Origin: a virus
Reading direction: 5' to 3' (one strand)
DNA: 37,641 nucleotides
Virus record (IMG/VR): IMGVR_UViG_3300044951_000407
Coordinates: 1-37,641 of that record
Program-made: the position numbers and the translations under genes
Part shown: in pieces, positions 23,930-30,858 of the stretch
Numbering within the stretch: the stretch's first letter is position 1
Layout: each line of letters opens with the position of its first letter
Notes under the pieces: model-generated
The model's input: only the letters and a program-made list of their open reading frames with translations
Databases searched by the model: none
Told to the model about the DNA's origin: nothing

Positions 23930-24421
23930 ATGGCACAAGTAATTGAAAAGAAAAGAAGAGGATTGCATAATCTTGCTTACACCGAGCGCGAGATATGGCC
24001 TCAGATCCTTGAGCGCATCTCAAGCGGTCAAAGCTTAGTGGGTGCCGCTAAATCGCTCCAGATCCCCTATGCTCAAGCCAAGTATCACTTGCGACAAAAC
24101 GAAGATTTAAAAAAGAAGTATTACTTAGCCATAGAAGAGCGTGGCGACTACCTAGCGGATGAGCTAGTTGATCTTGCCGATGAGATGCCACCACCAGACC
24201 TTGATCCATCCCTGATAAACACCTGGGTGAATCGCCAGAGGCTTAGGATCGATGCACGGAAATGGTCGGCATCAAAGCTTCGACCAAAACAATGGGGCGA
24301 CAAAATTGACGTAAGCGTTACACACACACAAATATCCATTGTCCAGGCACTTGAACAAGCTGAGGCTCGGCTTTTGGATGTCACGGACATCACCCCAAAC
24401 GAACCTAAAACTCTAGATTAG
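23930..24421 (+). CDS. terS: Terminase small subunit-like protein (Sf6/HTH type)
   Basis: 163 residues. The start at 23930 is chosen because AGGGAGAAACC lies directly before it. An upstream GTG at 23912 would put that site inside the gene. The N-terminal half is a helix-turn-helix: TEREIWPQILERISSGQSLV, then AAKSLQIPYAQAKYHLRQN. A charged helical middle follows. The 'WVNRQRLRIDARKWSASKLRPKQWGDKIDV' segment (about residues 103-132) is typical of Sf6-like small terminases. The product would recognise the pac site and guide the large subunit. The gene is on the opposite strand to terL and ends in the repeat array. Confidence 0.7.
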   Translation: MAQVIEKKRRGLHNLAYTEREIWPQILERISSGQSLVGAAKSLQIPYAQAKYHLRQNEDLKKKYYLAIEERGDYLADELVDLADEMPPPDLDPSLINTWVNRQRLRIDARKWSASKLRPKQWGDKIDVSVTHTQISIVQALEQAEARLLDVTDITPNEPKTLD

Positions 24422-24585
24422 CGGTACAGCGGTACTAGCGGTACATAGCGGTACAATCGATATCTGTATATGTACTGCTAACCCCCCAAGGTTAGCGGTA
24501 CAGGGTATGTATCCTTAAGGAGTACCAGTACCGCAGTACTGCTAATTTTGCTCACTTTTTGAGCAAATTATGGATTTAGCGGTAC
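24420..24585. repeat. AGCGGTAC repeat array with hairpins, candidate replication origin
   Basis: AGCGGTAC occurs six times in direct orientation at 24420, 24428, 24437, 24447, 24494 and 24578 (first four at 8-10 base intervals). The inverse GTACCGC is at 24528-24534, and one-mismatch inverse copies are at 24472-24479 and 24536-24543. GTACTGCTAACC (24472-24483) pairs with GGTTAGCGGTAC (24490-24501) around a six-base loop, with one G-T pair. A second hairpin, TTTGCTCA with TGAGCAAA, lies at 24547-24567. The array sits between convergent terS and the PrimPol-helicase gene and has no gene of its own. Confidence 0.7.
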
Positions 24586-24593
24586 AAGCACCC

Positions 24594-26570
24594 TCAATCA
24601 CCATCCGACTCTTTTTTGTACGATTTCGGCATAACATACCCTACTTCATGTCGCCCTGGGCGCTTCTCAATGGGGGCTTCAAATGGCGTATAAATGGCGT
24701 TAATCATGCCACGCGCAACCATGGCATCGATTACCTCAAGGGCTTGATTCTTGTTGCCACCGATACGCTCGGCGAGTTCAGTTTTAGTGCGGTATTCAGT
24801 TTTATTGAGTAAATTCAGCGCCGATATAACCGCCTCCTCCTTTTGTTTTAACAATAATTGTCGGGCTGCTAAATCGGCATCCTTTCGGTTCTTTTCTTTA
24901 ACCTTTGCTATCTCACTTTTACCACCAGCTTCAACGATTTCAGGCACCCCATGGATTAGGGTTTCGGTTATTTTGTTGCCCAAGATGTCATGTGTCTGAA
25001 TCACGTTAACACTTGCGCCAAACAGGATTCCGTCCGCACGGGCAAAGAATCGATGCTTGGCTGACACAATCTCAAGCCACCGTTTGCCATCATCTTCTTT
25101 AATCATGTACATGACTTGGTTAGCGTCAGCTTCCCATGCACCGGCACCGCGGGCGCTGAAATCGACCACATCGGCGCGTTTGAGTGCTTTGGCAATATGG
25201 CCAACCAACACAAGTGGGATGCCCCTGAACTTCTGTTTTAAGACTGCCATGGCGCGTCCGACCTCGCTGTTGTCGGACTCATTTTCGAGATCAAATACGC
25301 TGTTGTTGGTATCAAACACCACAACGGGGTTAGTGCGGTATACCTCACCGTCTGCACTGATGTTATCAACTGCCATGGTTTCATAGAATGGTGCGACTTG
25401 GGCGACTATCTCGGGGGCTAACCGTGCTGCGGCAACCACCTTGATCCATTCGGACACCTCTTTGGCGGTACGCACCCCAAAATGCCCTGCTTCACGCATC
25501 GATCGCAATATACGCAATGCTTGTTTAGGATCCTCGGATACCCAGATCAACTTACGCCTAAGTAGTGGTTTAAGGGGATCGTCTGGGTCACATAGATGGG
25601 TGACACGGGTAAGGAGGGGCAACAATTGGGTGGTCTTGCCCGATGCTGCTGAGCCAACCACCAAAACCACGCCTGCTTCCATCATGCCGTCTAACACGTA
25701 CTCGGTAGGGGGGATATTGTCTAGATCGTAATGCACGAAGGTAGACAAAGGGTGGGGCAATTGCTCACGGATCAAGTTCTCGGCTGCGGCGTCCCCAAGT
25801 GCTGCGGAGGCGCCGATGTCATGCTCGGGAGCGTAGCGGGCAATACTTTCGGCAATACGCTTAACATCGGACGCGGGTAACGGAATATCGCACCGCTCGG
25901 CGTTTGCTGCGCTAATGGCTGCAAATATTTCGCTGCTTGAGAAGCCATTACGACGCATAGAACCCGCCATAGACGCCAATCCCGCATTACGATTACCGGT
26001 GATCAACTCACCATCTGTTGCCGTCACGATGACTTTGCGTACTGCCATCGCTGCTAACCACGTTTCTGGTATCGCAAAGGGGCTAATCCCGTCTGTAGGA
26101 TCGCCGGACGCTTCCCATGCGTACTCGCGGTCATTCACGCTTGAGGGGGTAACAACGAAATACCGACCATTTGCCAAAAAGTCCACACCTCGGCGCAACT
26201 CACAACTTTTTAAACCCTCGCGCGACTGTGCAATGTAATGCTGCCCGCCACCTGCGGTCAGTTGGCATATACCATCAGGTACGGCGCCGTGCTCTGCTAT
26301 GAAATCATCCCAAGATTCGCTGCCACCATTGCGCGGATCGATGTCAAACACCACAATGCCGCTCTTTTCACCTGCTGCAATACCGATATTAAAACTAGGG
26401 TTCTGCGCCCACCAGGCTTTGATCTGCTCGGGGTCGGTGGTCGCATCATGCACCCCATGGGCTGACGCTGGTCGCTTATCGTTTGGTATTAACGGTAAGA
26501 CGTGCCAACCCCAAGATGCGTACTGCAAAGCCGCATCTAGCTTGCTTGTTGTGGTCATAAGGAGGCTCAT
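24594..26570 (-). CDS. Primase-polymerase / helicase replication protein
   Basis: 658 residues. The N-terminal bifunctional primase-polymerase domain (about residues 11-175) has GWHVLPLIPNDKRP, a catalytic VVFDIDPR (Asp76 and Asp78), a GGGQHY histidine (about 111) and RGVDF...RYFVVTPSS. A RecA/RepA-like helicase follows, with Walker A GSAASGKTT (about 306-314), 'LIWVSEDPKQAL', Walker B-like VVVFDTNNS (about 408-416) and 'PLVLVGHIAKALKRAD'. The C-terminal 90 residues look like a winged helix (ALNLLNKTEYRTKTELAERI). It probably makes primers and unwinds DNA to start phage replication. The start overlaps the HTH gene's stop by four bases (ATGA). Confidence 0.85.
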   Translation of the reverse strand: MSLLMTTTSKLDAALQYASWGWHVLPLIPNDKRPASAHGVHDATTDPEQIKAWWAQNPSFNIGIAAGEKSGIVVFDIDPRNGGSESWDDFIAEHGAVPDGICQLTAGGGQHYIAQSREGLKSCELRRGVDFLANGRYFVVTPSSVNDREYAWEASGDPTDGISPFAIPETWLAAMAVRKVIVTATDGELITGNRNAGLASMAGSMRRNGFSSSEIFAAISAANAERCDIPLPASDVKRIAESIARYAPEHDIGASAALGDAAAENLIREQLPHPLSTFVHYDLDNIPPTEYVLDGMMEAGVVLVVGSAASGKTTQLLPLLTRVTHLCDPDDPLKPLLRRKLIWVSEDPKQALRILRSMREAGHFGVRTAKEVSEWIKVVAAARLAPEIVAQVAPFYETMAVDNISADGEVYRTNPVVVFDTNNSVFDLENESDNSEVGRAMAVLKQKFRGIPLVLVGHIAKALKRADVVDFSARGAGAWEADANQVMYMIKEDDGKRWLEIVSAKHRFFARADGILFGASVNVIQTHDILGNKITETLIHGVPEIVEAGGKSEIAKVKEKNRKDADLAARQLLLKQKEEAVISALNLLNKTEYRTKTELAERIGGNKNQALEVIDAMVARGMINAIYTPFEAPIEKRPGRHEVGYVMPKSYKKESDGD

Positions 26571-26740
26571 GGTTTGGGGTCAAAATACTCAGACAATTTC
26601 TTGATCACTTCATAAGAAGGATTCTTGTTTGCACCGTTTTTGATGTTTAACAAAGTGTTGTAATGCACCCCCGCCAACTCCGCAACAATAGGCACCGACC
26701 TATCGTGCATCAACTCCCTGATTTGCTCAATCGTCAACAT
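26567..26740 (-). CDS. Small helix-turn-helix regulator
   Basis: 57 residues from the ATG at 26740, with AAAGGTG six bases upstream. A GTG nine bases earlier lies in that ribosome site and is unlikely. The product has an HTH: SVPIVAELAGVHYNTLLNIK, then NGANKNPSYEVIKKLSEYFD, typical of Cro/CI-like or XRE-type folds of minimal length. It is translationally joined to the PrimPol gene by ATGA and faces a divergent rightward promoter flanked by a 10-bp inverted repeat. It probably represses or times that promoter and its own. No integrase is present to suggest true lysogeny. Confidence 0.75.
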   Translation of the reverse strand: MLTIEQIRELMHDRSVPIVAELAGVHYNTLLNIKNGANKNPSYEVIKKLSEYFDPKP

Positions 26741-26762
26741 TTTTTGCACCTTTTTAAATTAA

Positions 26763-26811
26763 ATTGAATTATCTTGTTGACACAATAACATTGATCGTGC
26801 AATAATTCAAT
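26763..26811 (+). promoter_or_regulatory. Rightward promoter with inverted-repeat operator
   Basis: TTGACA (26777-26782, a perfect -35) and AATAAT (26801-26806) with an 18-base spacer form a strong rightward promoter. ATTGAATTAT (26763-26772) and its complement ATAATTCAAT (26802-26811) flank it at a distance of 29 bases, and the second half overlaps the -10. This is a likely operator for the HTH protein encoded divergently. It drives the recombination operon from 26860. Confidence 0.65.
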
Positions 26812-26859
26812 CAATCGCTAAACGGATACCCCAACAAGCGATCAACTTAGGAGAGCCAC

Positions 26860-27531
26860 ATGGCTATCAATCTTAGAAGCACGAAAGGTCTACACGCCAA
26901 TGGTGTGAAGCTTTTAGTTTACGCACAAGCAGGTGCTGGCAAAACAAGCTTGATCCCCACCCTGCCAAACCCTGTTGTGTTATCGGCTGAAGGTGGGTTG
27001 TTATCAATTGTCGATGCAGACCTACCTTTTGTCGAAGTGTCATCTTACGACACGCTGATGGAAGCGTATCGTTGGTTGATTGAATCAGACGAAGCAAAAC
27101 AGTTTGAGTCAATTGCATTAGATTCAATCAGCGAGATTGCCGAGGTGGTGTTAAACCATGAGAAGAAAATTGCAAAGGATCCTCGCCAAGCTTATGGTTC
27201 CATGCAAGAGCAGATGTATGACATTATTCGCGCGTTTCGCGATATTGATGGCAAACATATATATTTCACAGCGAAGTGTGAGAAGACTGCTGATGAGTCG
27301 GGGCGCATTCTCTACGCACCGAGTATGCCAGGCAACAAAACTGGTCAGGCGCTGCCTTACTTTTTTGACGAAGTGTTGGCACTACGCGTTGAGAAAGATG
27401 CTGAGGGCGTGGCACAACGTGCGTTGATGTGCGACTCGGATGGGATCTGGCAAGCTAAGGATCGCTCGGGCAAGCTTGACACTTGGGAAGCGCCGGATTT
27501 GGGTGCCATTATTTCTAAGATTGGGGGTTGA
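26860..27531 (+). CDS. Sak4-like RecA-fold recombinase/ATPase (AAA_24)
   Basis: 223 residues. Walker A is AQAGAGKTS (about residues 22-30). A VVLSAEGGLLS strand and the Walker B-like 'ESIALDSISEIAEVV' (about 83-97) follow, with 'HIYFTAKCEKT' further on. This pattern fits the AAA_24/Sak4 family of short RecA-like phage proteins, which anneal single strands with an SSB partner (family knowledge). The DUF669/SSB-like gene three genes downstream supports that. It starts 49 bases after the operator, with a GGAGAG ribosome site, and leads the recombination operon. Confidence 0.8.
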   Translation: MAINLRSTKGLHANGVKLLVYAQAGAGKTSLIPTLPNPVVLSAEGGLLSIVDADLPFVEVSSYDTLMEAYRWLIESDEAKQFESIALDSISEIAEVVLNHEKKIAKDPRQAYGSMQEQMYDIIRAFRDIDGKHIYFTAKCEKTADESGRILYAPSMPGNKTGQALPYFFDEVLALRVEKDAEGVAQRALMCDSDGIWQAKDRSGKLDTWEAPDLGAIISKIGG

Positions 27532-27532
27532 T

Positions 27533-27745
27533 ATGAGAAATGACCAAAATGCATTTCCAGTTACTTACGGTAGCGACGGAGTAGAACATGGCATGACATT
27601 ACGTGACTATTTTGCGGCGGCTGCAATACAAGGCATTTTTGCTAGCACTGAATGGTCTGACGTTAGTTGGGATAGATGTAAAGCAATGGTTGAGGATTCA
27701 TTCAATATAGCTGACGAAATGCTTAAAGCAAGGGAGAAATCATGA
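27533..27745 (+). CDS. Small conserved phage protein
   Basis: 70 residues from the ATG at 27533, one base after the recombinase stop and following a GGGGG ribosome site. An in-frame upstream start at 27440 would lie inside the recombinase gene. The motif MTLRDYFAAAAIQGIFASTE (residues 21-40) and a 'CKAMVEDSFNIADEMLKARE' helix are typical of short phage proteins whose function is unknown. It is joined to the next gene by an ATGA overlap. Confidence 0.6.
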   Translation: MRNDQNAFPVTYGSDGVEHGMTLRDYFAAAAIQGIFASTEWSDVSWDRCKAMVEDSFNIADEMLKAREKS

Positions 27746-28113
27746 TCCTCTATCAACAATGGCTCGACGCCAAAGCAGCAGAAAAGAAAGCGATGGATGA
27801 TCGTCGCACGATCGAAGACCAACTAGTCGCAGACTTGGGCATTGCCAAAACCTTGGACGGCACCCAAAACGTCGAGGTTGAGGGCTACAAGGTCAAGATC
27901 GTTGGTCGCCTCGACCGTAAAGTGAATTCAGACAAGTTGCAAGACTTGGCTGCTGAGTATGGCCTAACTGAACACCTGTCTTCTTTATTCAGGTGGAAGC
28001 CTGAAATTAACGCAAGCGCATGGAAAAGCGCTGACCCTCGCATTACCGACCCTTTGCAAGACGCTATTACGACCACCAACGGTCGCCCCTCTTTCACAAT
28101 CATCAAGGAATAA
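27742..28113 (+). CDS. Conserved phage protein (DUF7173-like), recombination operon
   Basis: 123 residues: a helical start (WLDAKAAEKKAMDDRRTIED), a middle with VEVEGYKVKIVGRLDRKVNS and a C-terminal LFRWKPEINASAWKSADPRI followed by a 'TtngRPSFTI' end. I recall this pattern from phage proteins encoded between Sak4-like and SSB-like genes (DUF7173, family name from memory). It may be an accessory of the annealing machinery (inference). The ATG overlaps the previous stop, and the next gene starts five bases after its own stop. Confidence 0.6.
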   Translation: MILYQQWLDAKAAEKKAMDDRRTIEDQLVADLGIAKTLDGTQNVEVEGYKVKIVGRLDRKVNSDKLQDLAAEYGLTEHLSSLFRWKPEINASAWKSADPRITDPLQDAITTTNGRPSFTIIKE

Positions 28114-28118
28114 ACATC

Positions 28119-28589
28119 ATGGCACAGTTAGACGAAACCTTTAGCGCTGACACACTTCCCGTATCAGACCGCAATTTTGAGCCTTTGCCTGCGGGTTGGT
28201 ATACCGCTGTGGTAAACGGTGCTGATATCAAAATGACCAAGGCTGGTACTGGCAAGTACATTGCCGTGCGTTACGACATCACTGGCCCAACGCATCAAGG
28301 GCGTGTGGTGTTTGGCAACTTGAACATTAAGAACCCAAACCCGACCGCTGAGAAGATTGGTCGCGAGCAATTAGGCGAGATTATGCGCGCCATTGGGTTA
28401 GCCACGGTTCAGGACACGGATCAATTGATCGGCGGTCAGTTGATGATTAAGCTGGACGTGCGCGAGAGTGAGCAGTATGGCGCATCGAACGACGTTAAAG
28501 GGTTTAAATCTACTGGTTCGGCACCACCGTCAGCAAAGGCAGCGCAAGCAGCACCCGCCAAGGCCGCGCCGCCTTGGGTTAAGAAGTAA
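28119..28589 (+). CDS. DUF669-like single-stranded-DNA-binding protein
   Basis: 156 residues. A beta-barrel-like N-terminal domain (FEPLPAGWYTAVVNGADIKM, then 'GTGKYIAVRYDITGPTHQGRVVF' with 'NLNIKNPN', about residues 21-75) is followed by a helical 'EKIGREQLGEIMRAIG'. The C-terminal Ala/Pro tail (about 130-156) resembles the flexible tail of SSB proteins, although it ends in basic rather than acidic residues. The DUF669 family is associated with the Sak4 recombinase and acts as its SSB-like partner (family knowledge). No acidic SSB tip is present. Confidence 0.7.
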   Translation: MAQLDETFSADTLPVSDRNFEPLPAGWYTAVVNGADIKMTKAGTGKYIAVRYDITGPTHQGRVVFGNLNIKNPNPTAEKIGREQLGEIMRAIGLATVQDTDQLIGGQLMIKLDVRESEQYGASNDVKGFKSTGSAPPSAKAAQAAPAKAAPPWVKK

Positions 28590-28654
28590 CACCATCAAAA
28601 ACGCACCGAACCATAAGGTTTGGTGCAAATTTATCAACTTTGAAGGATTTAAAA

Positions 28655-28909
28655 ATGTACAGACAAGACCTGATTAATGCCGGACGCGCAGCGCGCGCTT
28701 TTAGAAATCCTGATTTATCGATTGATCAAGAAGATGAAGAAGCCCATTTTAAGGCAGTCGAAAAGATTGACGAAATAGTTGTAAAAATGAAAGCCAAAAA
28801 CCCAAATGATTTTTGGGTAGATGGTTCTCCCGAGTACCGAAAACTGACCGATGTTTGGGCAGCAGACCGTGCAGCACGTTTTTTTAACAGCACTAGGAGC
28901 TTAAAGTGA
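28655..28909 (+). CDS. Small helical protein of unknown function
   Basis: 84 residues from the ATG at 28655, with GAAGGATT nine bases before. A TTG at 28640 is a less likely start because it overlaps that site. The product, MYRQDLINAGRAARAFRNPD followed by an acidic helix and a basic 'KMKAKNPNDFW' segment, is charged and soluble. It overlaps the next small gene (GTGA at 28906-28909), so the two are likely translated together. The family is not recognised. Confidence 0.5.
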   Translation: MYRQDLINAGRAARAFRNPDLSIDQEDEEAHFKAVEKIDEIVVKMKAKNPNDFWVDGSPEYRKLTDVWAADRAARFFNSTRSLK

Positions 28910-29046
28910 TTGATTTAAATTTAACCGTAGCAGAAATTAATTCGATTATGACAATGTTAGGTCGCCAACCTTACGAACAGGTTGAGGGTTTGATTGCAAA
29001 AATCCGCGCGCAAGCGTTGCCGCAGTTGCCAAAGGCAGCAGAGTAA
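28906..29046 (+). CDS. 46-residue helical protein with GTG start
   Basis: A short frame read directly: GTG at 28906 overlapping the upstream TGA, preceded by TAGGAGC, and TAA at 29044-29046. The product reads MIDLNLTVAEINSIMTMLGR, then QPYEQVEGLIAKIRAQ and a short Pro/Ala tail. The LTVAE...LG..PYE.V..LI.KIR pattern is a common theme in tiny phage proteins of T4-like and podovirus genomes (recollection). It was likely missed by automated calling because of its length and GTG start. Confidence 0.6.
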   Translation: MIDLNLTVAEINSIMTMLGRQPYEQVEGLIAKIRAQALPQLPKAAE

Positions 29047-29159
29047 AAAAAGCAGGGGTGGTTAGGCAAGCATTCAAGGATGTCGTAGGTGCGTGTTTTT
29101 CTTGCCTTCCAACGCACAAGTAGTCACGGCCAAATTGACACCCCGCCCCCTAAAAAAAT

Positions 29160-29183
29160 GCCCCTGACCTTGCGGTTGGGGGC
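29160..29183. other. GC-rich hairpin in the 5' leader of the nuclease gene
   Basis: GCCCC-TG-ACC (29160-29169), TTGC loop and GGT-TG-GGGGC (29174-29183) pair with a symmetric two-base interior bulge. It lies inside the 158-base gap before the 29205 ATG. A T-run follows on the minus strand but A's follow on the plus strand, so it is no plus-strand terminator. It may be a leader or processing structure. Nothing else is evident in the gap. Confidence 0.4.
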
Positions 29184-29204
29184 AAAAAACTAAGGAGAGG
29201 TATC

Positions 29205-30224
29205 ATGAAAATACCAGAGTCAGAATACACCATTTCAGCTTTGATTGACAAGCACCATGAGTCAATTCAGAGCGAGCCACGCCCCCACATGGGTGCCTCG
29301 GTGTTGGGCCACGTCTGCGACAGGTGGTTATGGCTATCGTTTCGTATGGCTGTTGTCGAGCGCTTCCCTGGGCGCATCTTGCGCCTGTTCAGACGGGGAC
29401 AAGACGAAGAAGCCAAGGTTGTGTATGACTTGCGCGCAATCGGCATCAACGTGCAAAAGACGGGCGAGAACCAAAGCAGGGTTGACTTTGGTTGCCACGT
29501 TGGCGGTAGCGTGGACGGAATTATTGAATCAGGCGTACCTGAGTCACCCAACGCCCGCCACGTCTTGGAGATCAAGACGCACGGCAAGAAATCGTTTGAT
29601 GATCTTGAAAAGAATGGGGTTGAGAAAGCAAAGCCTCAGCACTTTGTCCAGATGCAGGCTTATATGCTTGGGCTAAAGCTTGACCGCGCTTTGTATTACG
29701 CCGTCTGCAAAGATGACGATAGGATATACACCGAGCGAGTCAAGCTAGATAAGGCCGTGGCACAAAAGGCGATCGACCGGGGTTATCGCTTGGTCAAAGC
29801 CGATCGTATGCCACCACCCATCAGCACCGACCCCACTTGGTTTGAGTGCCGGTTCTGCGCGGCGCATGAGTTTTGCCACAAGACCAAGCTAACCAAAGAA
29901 GTGAACTGCCGCACTTGTACCAACAGTACTGCGCGCGAGGACGGCACTTGGCATTGTGAAGAGTATGACGTGAATCTTGACTTTACTCAGCAAAAATGGG
30001 GTTGCGAGGCGCACGTCTTGCACCCTGACCTAGTGCCGTGGGGATACAAAGTTAAGGACAAAGCGGTCATTTGGATAACGCCCGACGGTGACATCAAGAA
30101 TGGCGTGAGCGACTGGGAAACTTTCACAAGCCGTGAGATTGTGGCAAACCCCAAAGCCTGTGCTGCTGACGATAAATTTATTGGCGAGGCGCGTGAGATA
30201 TTTGGTGCGAAGGTGGTGGGGTAA
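29205..30224 (+). CDS. Cas4/RecB-like PD-(D/E)XK nuclease with iron-sulfur cysteines
   Basis: 339 residues. The nuclease core has GGSVDGIIE (Asp104), VLEIKTHGKKS (Glu122, Lys124) and a QMQAYMLGL motif (about residues 149-157). Cys38, then Cys215-x2-Cys218-x5-Cys224 (WFECRFCAAHEFC), match the split four-cysteine iron-sulfur signature of Cas4 and AddB nucleases. A further Cys cluster (C235, C238, C251, C267) could bind zinc. It is probably an exonuclease for end processing in recombination or replication. It is the fifth clear DNA-metabolism gene of the rightward block, with its own hairpin-bearing leader and a GGAGAGG ribosome site. Confidence 0.8.
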   Translation: MKIPESEYTISALIDKHHESIQSEPRPHMGASVLGHVCDRWLWLSFRMAVVERFPGRILRLFRRGQDEEAKVVYDLRAIGINVQKTGENQSRVDFGCHVGGSVDGIIESGVPESPNARHVLEIKTHGKKSFDDLEKNGVEKAKPQHFVQMQAYMLGLKLDRALYYAVCKDDDRIYTERVKLDKAVAQKAIDRGYRLVKADRMPPPISTDPTWFECRFCAAHEFCHKTKLTKEVNCRTCTNSTAREDGTWHCEEYDVNLDFTQQKWGCEAHVLHPDLVPWGYKVKDKAVIWITPDGDIKNGVSDWETFTSREIVANPKACAADDKFIGEAREIFGAKVVG

Positions 30225-30227
30225 TGC

Positions 30228-30256
30228 TTGATATGTGTCTGTCATTCCTATAAAAT
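30228..30256 (+). promoter_or_regulatory. Promoter before the HNH gene
   Basis: TTGATA (30228-30233) and TAAAAT (30251-30256) with a 17-base spacer lie in the 58-base gap before the HNH gene. This fits a free-standing endonuclease gene that brings its own promoter. Confidence 0.5.
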
Positions 30257-30282
30257 GGACTGACTGACACAAGGGGAATAAC

Positions 30283-30858
30283 ATGAAATGTGCATTTGAT
30301 GAATGTGATCGTAACTCAAAATCAAAAGGTTATTGCGATATGCATTACCGAAGATTGCTGAAACGCGGCAATGTTAACGATTATGGAAGTAAAAAAGTTG
30401 ACATTGGGAATGCAACTGAACGTTTTAATAAAAAATATCAAATTCAAGAAAATGGCTGTTGGTTGTGGACTGGCGGAACCAGATTAAATGGCAAAGGGGT
30501 GCCTTATCCGCGTCATTGGACTGATGATCTTAAATCAATAGGCGCACATAGATTTGCCTATGAATTAACGCATGGGGCGATACCAAAAGGAATGTACGTT
30601 TGTCATAAGTGCGATACGCCTTTTTGCGTAAACCCAGATCATCTTTTTGTTGGCACTCACTACGACAATATGCGCGATATGGTCCAAAAAAACCGATCGT
30701 TTACTGGCCGTGGCGAAAACAAAATTGGTCGATCAAAATTAACCAATGAACAAGCGCAACAAATAAGACTTATGCAAATTTCACAATCAAAAATTGCCGC
30801 ATTGTTTGGGGTTAGCCAAACAACTATTGGGCGAATAAAGCGCAAAGAGAGTTACTAA
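30283..30858 (+). CDS. HNH homing endonuclease-like protein with zinc knuckle and HTH
   Basis: 191 residues. The N-terminus has CAFDECDRNSKSKGYCDMHY (about residues 3-22), a Cys/His zinc motif. The HNH core runs from GAHRFAYELTHGAIPKG (87-103) to 'VCHKCDTPFCVNPDHLFVGT' (106-125), with His108, Asn117 and His120 as key residues and paired cysteines 107, 110 and 115. The C-terminal 45 residues form an HTH (IAALFGVSQTTIGRIKRK). It is probably a mobile, free-standing endonuclease. Its A/T-rich codon use and separate promoter set it apart from the flanking nuclease and helicase genes. Its stop overlaps the helicase ATG (TAATG). Confidence 0.85.
   Translation: MKCAFDECDRNSKSKGYCDMHYRRLLKRGNVNDYGSKKVDIGNATERFNKKYQIQENGCWLWTGGTRLNGKGVPYPRHWTDDLKSIGAHRFAYELTHGAIPKGMYVCHKCDTPFCVNPDHLFVGTHYDNMRDMVQKNRSFTGRGENKIGRSKLTNEQAQQIRLMQISQSKIAALFGVSQTTIGRIKRKESY

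Noticed and set aside
24420-24585. CRISPR array
   Set aside because: The repeats are 8 bases with irregular short gaps and occur in both orientations, with no spacers of uniform length and no cas genes.
26567-26740. Lysogeny repressor of a temperate phage
   Set aside because: No integrase, attachment site or antirepressor is visible. The small HTH protein alone does not show lysogeny.
29160-29183. Intrinsic terminator for the plus-strand operon
   Set aside because: A's, not T's, follow the stem on the plus strand. The T-run is on the minus side, where no gene ends.
29205-30224. CRISPR-associated Cas4
   Set aside because: No cas1/cas2 or repeat array is near. Its neighbours are phage recombination genes, so a phage Cas4-like exonuclease fits better.
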